DNA of 64,000 bases from Clostridiaceae bacterium. Its GTDB lineage: Bacteria; Bacillota; Clostridia; DSM-8532. Position 1 is the stretch's first letter, and each line of letters opens with the position of its first letter. This document shows positions 42,315 to 51,622 of the stretch, in pieces. The notes below the pieces were generated by a model. The model searched no databases. It was given only the letters and a program-made list of their open reading frames with translations, and was not told the DNA's origin. The stretch lies in contig JAAYLX010000027.1 in the NCBI GenBank assembly GCA_012521705.1, forward strand, positions 81,582 through 145,581. The letters run 5' to 3'. A program made the translations under genes and the position numbers.

Positions 42315-43379
42315 TTATTTATCCATCATGGAAATGAACTCGTCATAAAGATAACCAGTGTCCCCGTATCCCGAAGAGACTTCCGGATGGAACTGAACTC
42401 CGAAAGCGGGGATTTTTATGTACTTTATTCCTTCAACAGTGTTGTCGTTCATATTTATATGGGTGACAACCGCAGATTCAGTATCAAATTTGTCGGCTGA
42501 AACTACATATCCATGGTTCTGGGCTGTAATATATGTCCTGTCCTTGCCAAGATCCTTTACCGGGTGATTTCCGCCCCTGTGCCCATATTTCAGTTTTGTT
42601 GTTTCCCCGCCCATGGCCAATGCCAGTATCTGATGCCCCAGACCTATACCGAATACGGGAAGTTTGCCCAGAAGTTTTTTCACAACATCCACCTGGGATT
42701 TGCAATCCTGAGGGTTTCCAGGCCCGTTTGAAAGAAGGATTCCATCGGGTCCGACAGTCAGAATTTCTTCTGCTTCCGCATTTGCGGGGAATACATAGAC
42801 ATCGCAATTTCTTTTTGTAAGGGAATTTAATAAACTACCTTTGACGCCGTAATCCAAAACTGCCACCTTATGGCCTGTTCCCGGGATATGATACATCTTT
42901 TCGGTTGTCACATTCCCGACGAGATTTCCGGGCTTGAAGTTGCGAATCTTATTCAGGCATTCTTCATGTTCCAGTCCGGCGTCCGTGGTGATAATTCCGT
43001 TCATAGTGCCTTTTTCCCTTAAAATCCTGGTAAGTTCACGGGTATCTATTCCTTTTAATCCGATTACCCCGTTCTTCTTTAAGTAATTGTCAAGAAAGTC
43101 CACTGAACGCCAGTTGCTTGGCTCGTCGCAAAACTCTCTTGCAATTAACCCCTTTACGCAGATTTTGTCCGAAGTTACATCTTCCTCATTTACGCCGTAA
43201 TTTCCAATGAGGGGATAAGTCATTGTGACAATCTGCCCGGCGTTTGTCGGATCAGTCAGTAGTTCCTGATAACCGGTCATTGATGTATTGAAAACCACTT
43301 CTCCAATATATGTGCCTTCGGCCCCAAAGGCCTCGCCGGTGAACCGGCTTCCGTCTTCCAAGATCAGAAATGCTTTCAT
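42315..43379 (-). CDS. carA: Carbamoyl-phosphate synthase small subunit, copy 2 (pyr operon); catalytic Cys replaced by Gly
   Basis: VFNTSMTGYQELLTDPT; VFGIGLGHQILALA instead of GICLGHQ; VQFHPEVSSG. Confidence 0.93.
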   Translation of the reverse strand: MKAFLILEDGSRFTGEAFGAEGTYIGEVVFNTSMTGYQELLTDPTNAGQIVTMTYPLIGNYGVNEEDVTSDKICVKGLIAREFCDEPSNWRSVDFLDNYLKKNGVIGLKGIDTRELTRILREKGTMNGIITTDAGLEHEECLNKIRNFKPGNLVGNVTTEKMYHIPGTGHKVAVLDYGVKGSLLNSLTKRNCDVYVFPANAEAEEILTVGPDGILLSNGPGNPQDCKSQVDVVKKLLGKLPVFGIGLGHQILALAMGGETTKLKYGHRGGNHPVKDLGKDRTYITAQNHGYVVSADKFDTESAVVTHINMNDNTVEGIKYIKIPAFGVQFHPEVSSGYGDTGYLYDEFISMMDK

Positions 43380-44332
43380 CCCTTATTTTCCTTTCTATCA
43401 AAAATAAATTGTCCGATCTCCTCTTTCATTCTTACAGCCTCAGCCCTTGCCGCCTTATCAAACTCCTCAGCCGAGTACTCATTCTTCCATCTCTCACTCT
43501 TATATGCGCACATGAGGCTTCTGGATGCGTTAATTACCGCTCCCAGTCCATCCTTGTCAAAAGCGTGGGCTACATCCGATGCTTTTCCGCCCTGAGCTCC
43601 GTACCCCGGTACTAAAATCCAGCTTTCAGGCATCCTCTTTCTTAAAAGTTTGAGCTGCTCCGGATATGTAGCACCCACAACCGCACCTACTGAGGAATAT
43701 CCGCATTGGCCTTTTGTAGTCCTGCCCCATTCATTTACCATGTCCGCCATGGCTTCATAGACCTTGCGCCCGTCATCCAGTGTCAGGTCCTGAAGTTCCC
43801 CTGATGAGAGGTTTGAGGTTTTTACCAGGACAAATATACCTTTTCCGTATTTTTCACAGGCTTCAACAAAAGGTTTTATTCCGTCACTTCCCAGGTATCC
43901 GTTGACTGTAAGGGCATCGGCGTCGAATATCTCTTTATTTTCGCCATTTATATCTGTTTTGCCGAGGTATGCAGATGCATAAGCCTCACTGGTTGACCCG
44001 ATGTCATTCCTTTTACCGTCGGCAATCACAATTAAATCCTTGCTCTTTGCATATTTCACAGTTTCATTGAAAACCCAAATTCCGTGGATTCCATACATTT
44101 CGTAATATGCAAGCTGCGGCTTGACTGCCGGGATAATATCACAGACTGCGTCTATAAGTCTTTTGTTGAACTCTGCGATACTGTGGGCGGCAGCCTGCTC
44201 AAAACATGAATATTCATCAAATGCCTTTCTTTTGATTGAGTCCGGTATATATTCAAGCTTAGGGTCCAGACCCAATACCGATGGATTTTGTTTTTCAATT
44301 ATTTTCCGGGCAAGTTTGTCGGAGAAATTCAT
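43376..44332 (-). CDS. pyrF: Orotidine 5'-phosphate decarboxylase (long type)
   Basis: VLGLDPKLEYIP, KPQLAYYEMYG, IADGKRNDIGSTSEAYA, VPGYGAQGG. Start refined to MNFSDKL. Confidence 0.94.
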   Translation of the reverse strand: MNFSDKLARKIIEKQNPSVLGLDPKLEYIPDSIKRKAFDEYSCFEQAAAHSIAEFNKRLIDAVCDIIPAVKPQLAYYEMYGIHGIWVFNETVKYAKSKDLIVIADGKRNDIGSTSEAYASAYLGKTDINGENKEIFDADALTVNGYLGSDGIKPFVEACEKYGKGIFVLVKTSNLSSGELQDLTLDDGRKVYEAMADMVNEWGRTTKGQCGYSSVGAVVGATYPEQLKLLRKRMPESWILVPGYGAQGGKASDVAHAFDKDGLGAVINASRSLMCAYKSERWKNEYSAEEFDKAARAEAVRMKEEIGQFIFDRKENKG

Positions 44333-44452
44333 ATTATTACACTCCTGTTCGCGATCGTACTTATTTATAATCAGCGCTGCTGAAGACCGTTTTCGCCATA
44401 TTTTGTTCTGAATAATTATACGCATAATATTCTATTTATGAATAATTATACA

Positions 44453-45733
44453 TCATTTTGGCGAGGCTTCAAATACTATTTTTCCATTAACGATAGTCAT
44501 AATTATTTTTCCTTTAACCTTCCACCCGTCAAAGGGAGAGTTTTTACTTTTTGAGGCAAACTCCGAAACATTTATTGTAAACTCAGTATCCAGATCAACC
44601 ATAGTTAAGTCCGCATCCTTGCCGCAGGCAATTATCCCTTTATCAAGGTTAAGAATACTGGCAGGTTTTGTGGAAAGCTTTTCTGCAAGCTGGGTCAGTG
44701 AAAGGATGCCCGGCTCAACCAGGTATGTGTATGCAAGAGGGAACGCGGTCTCAAAACCTACAATTCCATTTGGCGCGCAGTCAAACTCCACATTCTTTTC
44801 ATCAAAATGGTGGGGTGCGTGGTCAGTCGCAATAATATCGATGGTTCCGTCCCTTAATCCCTCTTTGATTGCCAGAACATCATCCTCTGTCTGGAGAGGG
44901 GGATTCATCTTGGCATTGGTATTATAGTTCTCACATGCTTTATCAGTAAGGGTAAAGTAATGTGGGCAGGTTTCACAGGTCACTTTTACGCCCCGCTTTT
45001 TGGCCTGGCGGATAAGTTCCACCGAATATCTGTTGGAAACATGGGCTATGTGCATGGGCACATTATTGTACTCAGCAAGCAGAATATCCCTTGACACCAT
45101 TACCGATTCTGCAATGCTCGGAATTCCCCGTAAGCCAAGTTTGGTAGACATGGCTCCCTCGTTCATACTCCCCTCCTCAGCCAGGTCCAGGTCTTCACAG
45201 TGGGAGATGACCGGAAGATTAAACTGTTGGGCATATACCATCGCTTTTTTCATGACTGATGAATTCATGACAGGTCTTCCATCGTCCGAAACAGCAACTA
45301 TTCCCGCTTCCTTCATGCTTCCCATCTCAGAAAGCTCTTCACCCTTGAGCCCCTTGGTAATGGCTCCTATGGGATATACATTTACAACAGCTTCGCTTTT
45401 CGCTTTTTCCGTTATATAACTTACGACGGCTGAATTATCAACCACGGGATTGGTATTGGGCATGCACGCGACAGATGTAAAACCGCCTCTTGCCGCGCTT
45501 TTAGAACCGCTTATTATATCTTCCTTGTATTCATATCCGGGATCTCTTAAATGGCAGTGGGCATCCACAAGCCCCGGGAAGACCCAGAGATTTTCCGCAT
45601 TAATTTTTCTGCCAGCTTCAATTGTAAGATGCTCCCCTATTGCTGCTATTTTGCCGTTTTCTATGAGAATATCGCTTCCCATTTTTATTCCGTCATGATT
45701 TACAATATTGGCTTTGGATATCAGAATTTTCAT
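44453..45733 (-). CDS. pyrC: Dihydroorotase
   Basis: VDAHCHLRDPGYEYKEDI; ATDHAPHHFDEK. Confidence 0.96.
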   Translation of the reverse strand: MKILISKANIVNHDGIKMGSDILIENGKIAAIGEHLTIEAGRKINAENLWVFPGLVDAHCHLRDPGYEYKEDIISGSKSAARGGFTSVACMPNTNPVVDNSAVVSYITEKAKSEAVVNVYPIGAITKGLKGEELSEMGSMKEAGIVAVSDDGRPVMNSSVMKKAMVYAQQFNLPVISHCEDLDLAEEGSMNEGAMSTKLGLRGIPSIAESVMVSRDILLAEYNNVPMHIAHVSNRYSVELIRQAKKRGVKVTCETCPHYFTLTDKACENYNTNAKMNPPLQTEDDVLAIKEGLRDGTIDIIATDHAPHHFDEKNVEFDCAPNGIVGFETAFPLAYTYLVEPGILSLTQLAEKLSTKPASILNLDKGIIACGKDADLTMVDLDTEFTINVSEFASKSKNSPFDGWKVKGKIIMTIVNGKIVFEASPK

Positions 45734-46659
45734 ATATCTTCCCTCCCGGTCAATAAATATAGCAGGGCCATACGCACGGCAACTCCGTTCGTCACCTGCA
45801 GGTTAATGACTGACTGGTCGCTGTCTATGATATTTGAGGTCATTTCAAGCCCCCTGTTCACAGGTCCCGGATGCATGAAGAGTACATCGCTTCCCAGGTC
45901 TTTGACATTTTCATTATTCAGCCCAAAGAAGCGGGAGTATTCATAAGCAGAGGGAAACAACGCCTTTTTCTGCCTTTCAAGCTGGATTCTAAGTCCCATT
46001 ACCACATCACAGCCTTCCAAAGCCTCCTCCATGGTATTGCAAACTTTGACGGAACCAAGCTCCTCCATTCCCACGGGAAGCAAAGTGGAAGGGGCAAAAA
46101 CCTTGACATGGGCTCCCATTGTAGTAAGACCTATAATATTGCTTCTTGCAACACGGCTATGATAAATATCTCCCACAATTGCCACTTTCAGTCCTTCCAG
46201 CTTTCCAAAGTGTTCTCTCATGGTGAACATATCCAGAAGTGCCTGGGTCGGGTGCTCATGCATTCCATCCCCCGCGTTAATAACTGAGGCGTTTATGTTC
46301 TTTGCAAGCAGATGCGGGGCTCCCGCCCTGTTATGGCGTATTACAACAATATCCGCACCCATCGCGTCCAGAGTCCTTCCGGTATCAATCAGTGTCTCGC
46401 CCTTCTGGACACTGCTGCTTCCTACAGATACATTTACCGCATGGGCTCCCATGTATTTTGCCGCCAGTTCAAAGGACACCCTGGTACGGGTACTGTTTTC
46501 ATAAAACAGGGTTACAACCGTTCTTCCCTGAAGGTAATTAACCCTTTTCTTGTTGCTGTCCAAAATTGTTTTCATTTCTTTGGCCGTGTCAAGAATAAGC
46601 TCTATTTCTCCGGAGCTTACGCCCTCAAGACCCAAAACATCCTTTTGCCGCAGTTTCAT
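45730..46659 (-). CDS. pyrB: Aspartate carbamoyltransferase catalytic subunit
   Basis: LFYENSTRTRVSFELAAK; GDGMHEHPTQALLD; FMHPGPVNRG. Confidence 0.97.
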   Translation of the reverse strand: MKLRQKDVLGLEGVSSGEIELILDTAKEMKTILDSNKKRVNYLQGRTVVTLFYENSTRTRVSFELAAKYMGAHAVNVSVGSSSVQKGETLIDTGRTLDAMGADIVVIRHNRAGAPHLLAKNINASVINAGDGMHEHPTQALLDMFTMREHFGKLEGLKVAIVGDIYHSRVARSNIIGLTTMGAHVKVFAPSTLLPVGMEELGSVKVCNTMEEALEGCDVVMGLRIQLERQKKALFPSAYEYSRFFGLNNENVKDLGSDVLFMHPGPVNRGLEMTSNIIDSDQSVINLQVTNGVAVRMALLYLLTGREDI

Positions 46660-46733
46660 CCTGACCCTCCCTAAACGGACTAATATAATTCCTTTGTTTC
46701 ACACTTAGCTTGGCCTTATGGCTAAAAAATTAC

Positions 46734-46764
46734 AAAAAAAATAGTAAGACAATTGTCTTACTAT
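46734..46764 (-). terminator. Leader terminator in the pyrB 5' UTR: 24-nt perfect palindrome + U7
   Basis: Minus strand ATAGTAAGACAATTGTCTTACTATTTTTTT. Confidence 0.85.
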
Positions 46765-46891
46765 CCTATCAATATTAATAAAGGGAAAAGGGAAGTAAAC
46801 CCTTTTTTCCGTCTTTGCCCGTTCAATTTGCACTTGTCCTGTACAATGAAACCAGACATAAAAAACCCCTTTGGTTTAAATTATTTTGATT

Positions 46892-46920
46892 ATAATATCA
46901 TATCAGTTTTTGCTTGTCCA
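46892..46920 (-). promoter_or_regulatory. Putative sigma-A promoter of the pyr operon: TGGACA-17-TATTAT
   Basis: Minus-strand hexamers, giving a leader of about 225 nt before pyrB. Confidence 0.65.
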
Positions 46921-47020
46921 GTGTAAATTATGACTATAATAATGAAAAATTTCACGTCATGATTTGTAAAACTGAATGATATTTAAACCTGGCCCAGCTT
47001 TTCATAAAATACACAGAAAT

Positions 47021-47644
47021 TTATTTGTTGCGAACCCTGTATCTTAAAACTGTTTTTAATTTGGACGGTTCGGTTTTTCTGACATCCGAGATATAAATCT
47101 CCCTGTGAACAAGTGTGGTTATCTCAAGATTATTTTCTTCAATAAACTTTTTCATCATTTCAAAACTGCGCGGCTCATCGTCATAGGGGCCGACATGCAT
47201 CATCTGTACCGACAATCCGTCTTCCATGGTGTCAAATTCAACATTCTCAAGAAGAGGGTGTGGTTTTTTCTTTCTGACATGCTCAAAAGCTCGTTTAACT
47301 ACATCTTCTGTTACAAAATCGGGCTGTCTTATCATGATGGTATATACAAGTTCATCCTTGTTCAGGGTTTCAAGCTTTCTTCCTTTCTCTGTCAAATCCC
47401 ACAAACCTTCAAGGGGATAAACAGTATATTCAAAATAGCCTTCAGGAGTATAACCCTGTTTAGGCATCATTCTGACTGCATAAGCCAAAGAATACAAAAC
47501 ACCCACTCTTTCAGCAAAATCTTCACCGTTGGGATTGCCCTGACCGCTTAACATAAAAAATTTCTGCTTGGGAACTGTTACAAGCACGGGTTTTTCTTCA
47601 GGCAAATACAGATCTTTCTCCTGCTTTTTCCATTCGTACTTCAT
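47021..47644 (-). CDS. GyrI-like small-molecule-binding domain protein
   Basis: KYEWKKQEKDLYLPEEKPVLVTVPKQKFFMLSGQGNPNGEDFAE; VQMMHVGPYDDEPRSFEMMKKF. Confidence 0.8.
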   Translation of the reverse strand: MKYEWKKQEKDLYLPEEKPVLVTVPKQKFFMLSGQGNPNGEDFAERVGVLYSLAYAVRMMPKQGYTPEGYFEYTVYPLEGLWDLTEKGRKLETLNKDELVYTIMIRQPDFVTEDVVKRAFEHVRKKKPHPLLENVEFDTMEDGLSVQMMHVGPYDDEPRSFEMMKKFIEENNLEITTLVHREIYISDVRKTEPSKLKTVLRYRVRNK

Positions 47645-47698
47645 AATTCAGCCCTCTCCTTCTTCCATGGTATATATTAATTTTAACATAACTGTGAA

Positions 47699-48544
47699 TT
47701 ATCTTGCATAACAATACAGACACCCATGTCCGCAGAATTGTGCCCTGTACGCTCCAATATCCTTTGACTTTGTACAACCGCATTCCTTTCTTTGCCCCGG
47801 ATCTTTGGCGTGGGATGCTCTTTTCCCGAAGAGAGACTCAAGAAATGCGCCATCAATGCAGCGGCCCTTTTTTACGCCTGGGACGTTCTCTATAAGCGGG
47901 CTGGAGCAAGTATATATTTCAACTCCATATTTATTTGCAATTTCTACTAATTGACTTGTAAACTCAATCTGCTCCTTTTGTGAAGGAAGTGAATAATCAA
48001 TATCCGCATTTTTTAATCTTTGTTCCGCTTTTTTGTACGGAGAAAGAAAACTTATGGTACAGCGGCTGACCCCGAAGGAAGAAATATCCCTGCATAGTCT
48101 TTCAAAAACTTTGAGCCTTGCTTCTTTTAAATCACCGGTCAGGTTCTGAGTTTCCCCAATACTACTGAAAATGACAGGATCAAATCTCCAGTTGATCTGC
48201 TGAGTGGAATACTTATTGGCTAACTTCTCCATCTGCTTTACCGCTTCATGCGTATCAACCACATTGGGTTCAAGGGCTTTTGAGTATCCTGTAATTGTAA
48301 ACTGGAAAAACAGGTCATACAAAGAAAGGTATCCCGGATCTTTGATAACATTTTTGAAAGACTTTGACCAAAGGCATATTGAATGCACATTTTCAGGGTT
48401 TAAATCCACCATGTATGAACTGCCATTGTAAGGGTTTTTAACCATGACATATTTATTTTTAAGACAGTCCTGAAGCCAGTCATAATGAAAGGCCGGAATA
48501 TCGGTTCTTCTGCTACAGCTTATTACCTCTTTCAATTGGGACAA
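47699..48544 (-). CDS. DUF1848 family protein with C-terminal Cys cluster
   Basis: VISCSRRTDIPAFHYDWL; C-terminal CGCTKSKDIGAYRAQFCGHGCLYCYA. Confidence 0.82.
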   Translation of the reverse strand: MSQLKEVISCSRRTDIPAFHYDWLQDCLKNKYVMVKNPYNGSSYMVDLNPENVHSICLWSKSFKNVIKDPGYLSLYDLFFQFTITGYSKALEPNVVDTHEAVKQMEKLANKYSTQQINWRFDPVIFSSIGETQNLTGDLKEARLKVFERLCRDISSFGVSRCTISFLSPYKKAEQRLKNADIDYSLPSQKEQIEFTSQLVEIANKYGVEIYTCSSPLIENVPGVKKGRCIDGAFLESLFGKRASHAKDPGQRKECGCTKSKDIGAYRAQFCGHGCLYCYAR

Positions 48545-48750
48545 ATCCTCCTGTAATACGAAACAATTCTATTTTAATTTCCTCTGTTTCTCTTTCCTCA
48601 ATTTTACGTACATCAGTACTCAATAAAAAGAAAAAGTTTGATGAATATTCATGTCATCAGCCGGCTGCCGCCTACAGTATTACAGAGTCCAACAAAAGTC
48701 TGGCAGATGAAATCTTCGTATTGTAAACGTTTACATTGGCAATAAAATTA

Positions 48751-49485
48751 TTATAAAACCAACCTGTGCCCGCTATTTTTCAGCCATCTTCGGTTATCCT
48801 TGAAGGACGGAAGCATTGACTCCACAAGTGCCCAAAAGGTTTTTGAATGGTTCATGACTTTAAGGTGGCACAGTTCGTGGATAACCACATAGTCAATTAT
48901 CTCAACGGGAGCCATGACAAGCCGCCAGTTAAAATTGACATTCCCTTTTACGCTGCAGCTTCCCCATCTGGTCTTCTGGTCTTTGATGAACACTTTGCGC
49001 GGAGTAACATTAAGCTTTACCGAATACTGCTCAGTTTTTTCATTTACGATTTCCGAAAAGCGCTTTCTGTACCATTTCTCCAGTATCTTTTTTATTGTTT
49101 GCTTTCTTTGTTCTCCCAACAATCCATGGGTTATGTAAACAATAATTTTATCATCCTGCATGCTGACTTCAGCTCTATTTGAGCTTCTTTCCACAACTTC
49201 AAGGGTGTATTCTTTTCCCAGGTACAACAGCTTTTCGCCGTTTACATATTCCCTTTGTACAATATTTGAGTTTTTCTTTTTTACTTCATCCACTTTCTTA
49301 ATAATCCAGCCGGCTTTTTCCCTTATTACGTCTTCAATATGTTTTCTTCCAAGCTTTATTGGGGCTGATACCCTTACTTCGCCGTTCTTTTCTATTCTGA
49401 TTCCTATTGTTTTTCGTCTGCTTTTTACAAGAGTATAAAAAATCTTGTTATCCTTATGTACAATAAAATATTTATCTGTTTCCAT
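48751..49485 (-). CDS. YgjP/SprT-like M48-type metal-dependent hydrolase
   Basis: TRWGSCSVKGNVNFNWRLVMAP; YVVIHELCHLKVMNHSKTFW. Start refined to METDKYF. Confidence 0.9.
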   Translation of the reverse strand: METDKYFIVHKDNKIFYTLVKSRRKTIGIRIEKNGEVRVSAPIKLGRKHIEDVIREKAGWIIKKVDEVKKKNSNIVQREYVNGEKLLYLGKEYTLEVVERSSNRAEVSMQDDKIIVYITHGLLGEQRKQTIKKILEKWYRKRFSEIVNEKTEQYSVKLNVTPRKVFIKDQKTRWGSCSVKGNVNFNWRLVMAPVEIIDYVVIHELCHLKVMNHSKTFWALVESMLPSFKDNRRWLKNSGHRLVL

Positions 49486-49489
49486 ATTC

Positions 49490-50141
49490 TCACTCGCTGG
49501 CTTTGAAGTTATAGAGGGGTTTGATAACATCAATTATATCAACGGTATCCTGTATGTTCCCGATGATTTCATCCATGGGTTTGTAAGCCAGGGCGCACTC
49601 GTCCAGTGTTGCCCTGCTTACAGTTGTGGTATATATGCCTTCCATTGTTTTTTCAAACTCTTCAAGACTTATGGTCTTTCTGGCCATTGTCCTGCTCATG
49701 AGCCGTCCGGCCCCATGGGGAGCAGAAAAATTCCAGTTCTTATTCCCTTTCCCTATACAAATAAGACTTCCGTCCCTCATGTTAATGGGGATCAATACTC
49801 TTTCGCCTTTTCGGGCAGAAATGGCGCCTTTTCTTAAAATCATGCTCTCAAGATCAATATAGTTATGTATGGTGGTAAACTGGTCCAGGATTTCAAATCC
49901 CATTCTGTTTATTATCTCGTCAACAATAGCCTTGCGATTATAGACAGCATACTGCTGGACCAGTTTCATATCATGAAGGTATTCCCTGAAGCTTTCCCCA
50001 TGCAAATAGGCTAAAGCCTTGCTTATTTTGACAGGAGCAATTTTCCTGATTGCATAAGTCCAGAATCTGTGCCTTTGCTTCACTTTCCAAATTGTCGGTA
50101 AAAACAATAGCGGTATTGTATTTGCCCTTAACCTCAATCAT
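49490..50141 (-). pseudogene. rtcB: rtcB (RNA ligase RtcB family) with internal deletion and frameshift
   Basis: N-terminus MIEVKGKYNTAIVFTDNLESEAKAQILDLCNQEN from ATG at 50141 in one frame; C-terminus KALAYLHGESFREYLHDMKLVQQYAVYNRKAIVDEII...GKGNKNWNFSAPHGAGRLMSR in another; the catalytic core between is missing. Confidence 0.8.
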
Positions 50142-50298
50142 GCTCCAGCCGGAACTTCTCCCCTTAATTAAAAATAAAACTTACTATATTCATTCATAAT
50201 ACGTGTATACTTGAAATTATATGGTTGGAATAACTGCTTCTAATAAAAAACAGTTCTTTTAATTATTAATCAAAAACCATTATAAAATTAAGCTCAAA

Positions 50299-50922
50299 TT
50301 AATCGTAATACTCCCATTTCGAAAGGGTTATTTCCTCAACTTTTGAGTCGGGTTTAACATCGGCGTTTACTGATGAATCATCAGATTTGTCAAAATCCAA
50401 TATCACCACTGTTCCGTTCTCTGTAAGGAACCAGCCTGCAAGGGTTTCATTATTCTGGCGGCTTTTAGCCTCCTCAAATTTGTCCCTGTAAGTTTTCAAG
50501 GCTGTTTCGGCATCATCTCCGACCTTTACTCCAAGATCGGTTTTATAATCGGGACTTGTTGCTACAACCCTCAGCACTTTTCCGGAAGTCTTTCCTATAC
50601 TTACGCTTATACCATCATTGTAATTCCAGACTGTGATATCCTCACCGAAAGCACCCAAGGCATCAGATTCCTCAGTTTCGGAATATTTGTCGCCCAGAGC
50701 TGACTTTACTTTCTCAGAGGTATCACCCAGGGATATTCCACCCAGAGTCGGGTTTGATTCAACATTCTGCCCGGGTTTATCTTTCTGTCCGGGAGTCTCG
50801 GTAGCTTCAATTATATCTTTGCCGTCTTTATCATTTATTTTCCCTTTGTTATTGGCACCTGTACAGCCAGATGTCATTAAAAGCATTACAGCAAGAAAAA
50901 TAATTACTGTCTTTTTTATCAT
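50299..50922 (-). CDS. Putative lipoprotein, function unknown
   Basis: Signal peptide with lipobox LLMTSGC; Asp/Lys-rich linker. Confidence 0.75.
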   Translation of the reverse strand: MIKKTVIIFLAVMLLMTSGCTGANNKGKINDKDGKDIIEATETPGQKDKPGQNVESNPTLGGISLGDTSEKVKSALGDKYSETEESDALGAFGEDITVWNYNDGISVSIGKTSGKVLRVVATSPDYKTDLGVKVGDDAETALKTYRDKFEEAKSRQNNETLAGWFLTENGTVVILDFDKSDDSSVNADVKPDSKVEEITLSKWEYYD

Positions 50923-51063
50923 GGTTATGCATCCTTTCTGTAATCATGTTGTCAATAACCGGTTGTCAAAAGTTTAATACGCTAATTTTTACCTGTAAAG
51001 CTTCCGGTATTCAATAAGACGATGCAGACCAGGTCAGGGTTCACGGATGTAAAGCTGTATTTA

Positions 51064-51477
51064 TCAAAGGATCAAAATAAAGGTGCCGATTGTAATAAAA
51101 AGCCCGCCCAAAATTGTCTTGGTTGTGGGTACTTCATGGAGCACTATAAAAGCGAGAACCATTGTTATTACAACACTGAATTTATCCACCGGAACCACCT
51201 TGGAAGCTTCCCCTATTTGCAATGCTTTATAATAACAAATCCAGGACAGGCCGGTTGCAAGTCCTGACAGGACTAAAAATATCCAGCTTTTCCTTCCAAT
51301 ATCCGCAATCTGGTTCTGAGTGCCTGTGAGAAAAACAATACCCCAGGCCATAACCAATACCACCGCGGTACGTATTGCCGTTGCAAGATTTGAGTTAATG
51401 CCTTCTATTCCTATCTTGGCAAGAATGGATGTGAGCGCCGCAAATACAGCAGACAACAAAGCGAAAATAAACCACAT
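51064..51477 (-). CDS. EamA/DMT-type small transporter (single EamA repeat)
   Basis: MWFIFALLSAVFAALTSILAKIGIEGINSNLATAIRT...; four or more TM segments. Confidence 0.85.
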   Translation of the reverse strand: MWFIFALLSAVFAALTSILAKIGIEGINSNLATAIRTAVVLVMAWGIVFLTGTQNQIADIGRKSWIFLVLSGLATGLSWICYYKALQIGEASKVVPVDKFSVVITMVLAFIVLHEVPTTKTILGGLFITIGTFILIL

Positions 51478-51554
51478 TTGTATCTTCCCCTTTAATATTT
51501 TCTTTGGGCATACATATCATAATTCACTTTTCCAATTTATTCAACAATGGCAGA

Positions 51555-51605
51555 AAAAAACGAAAATAAAATGCCATCTTAGTTTTAAGATGGCATCTTT
51601 TTTTA
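51555..51605. terminator. Bidirectional-looking terminator ATGCCATCTT-AGTTTT-AAGATGGCAT flanked by A- and T-rich tracts
   Basis: 10-bp perfect stem downstream of the MCP gene (minus). Confidence 0.75.
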
Positions 51606-51622
51606 TAATATATAAATCCCCT

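Noticed and set aside
46863-46877. pyrB leader hairpin AAACC-AAAGG-GGUUU as another ANTAR site
   Set aside because: The loop is five nt when fully paired; a six-nt loop would break the second base pair. Not equivalent to the other three leaders.
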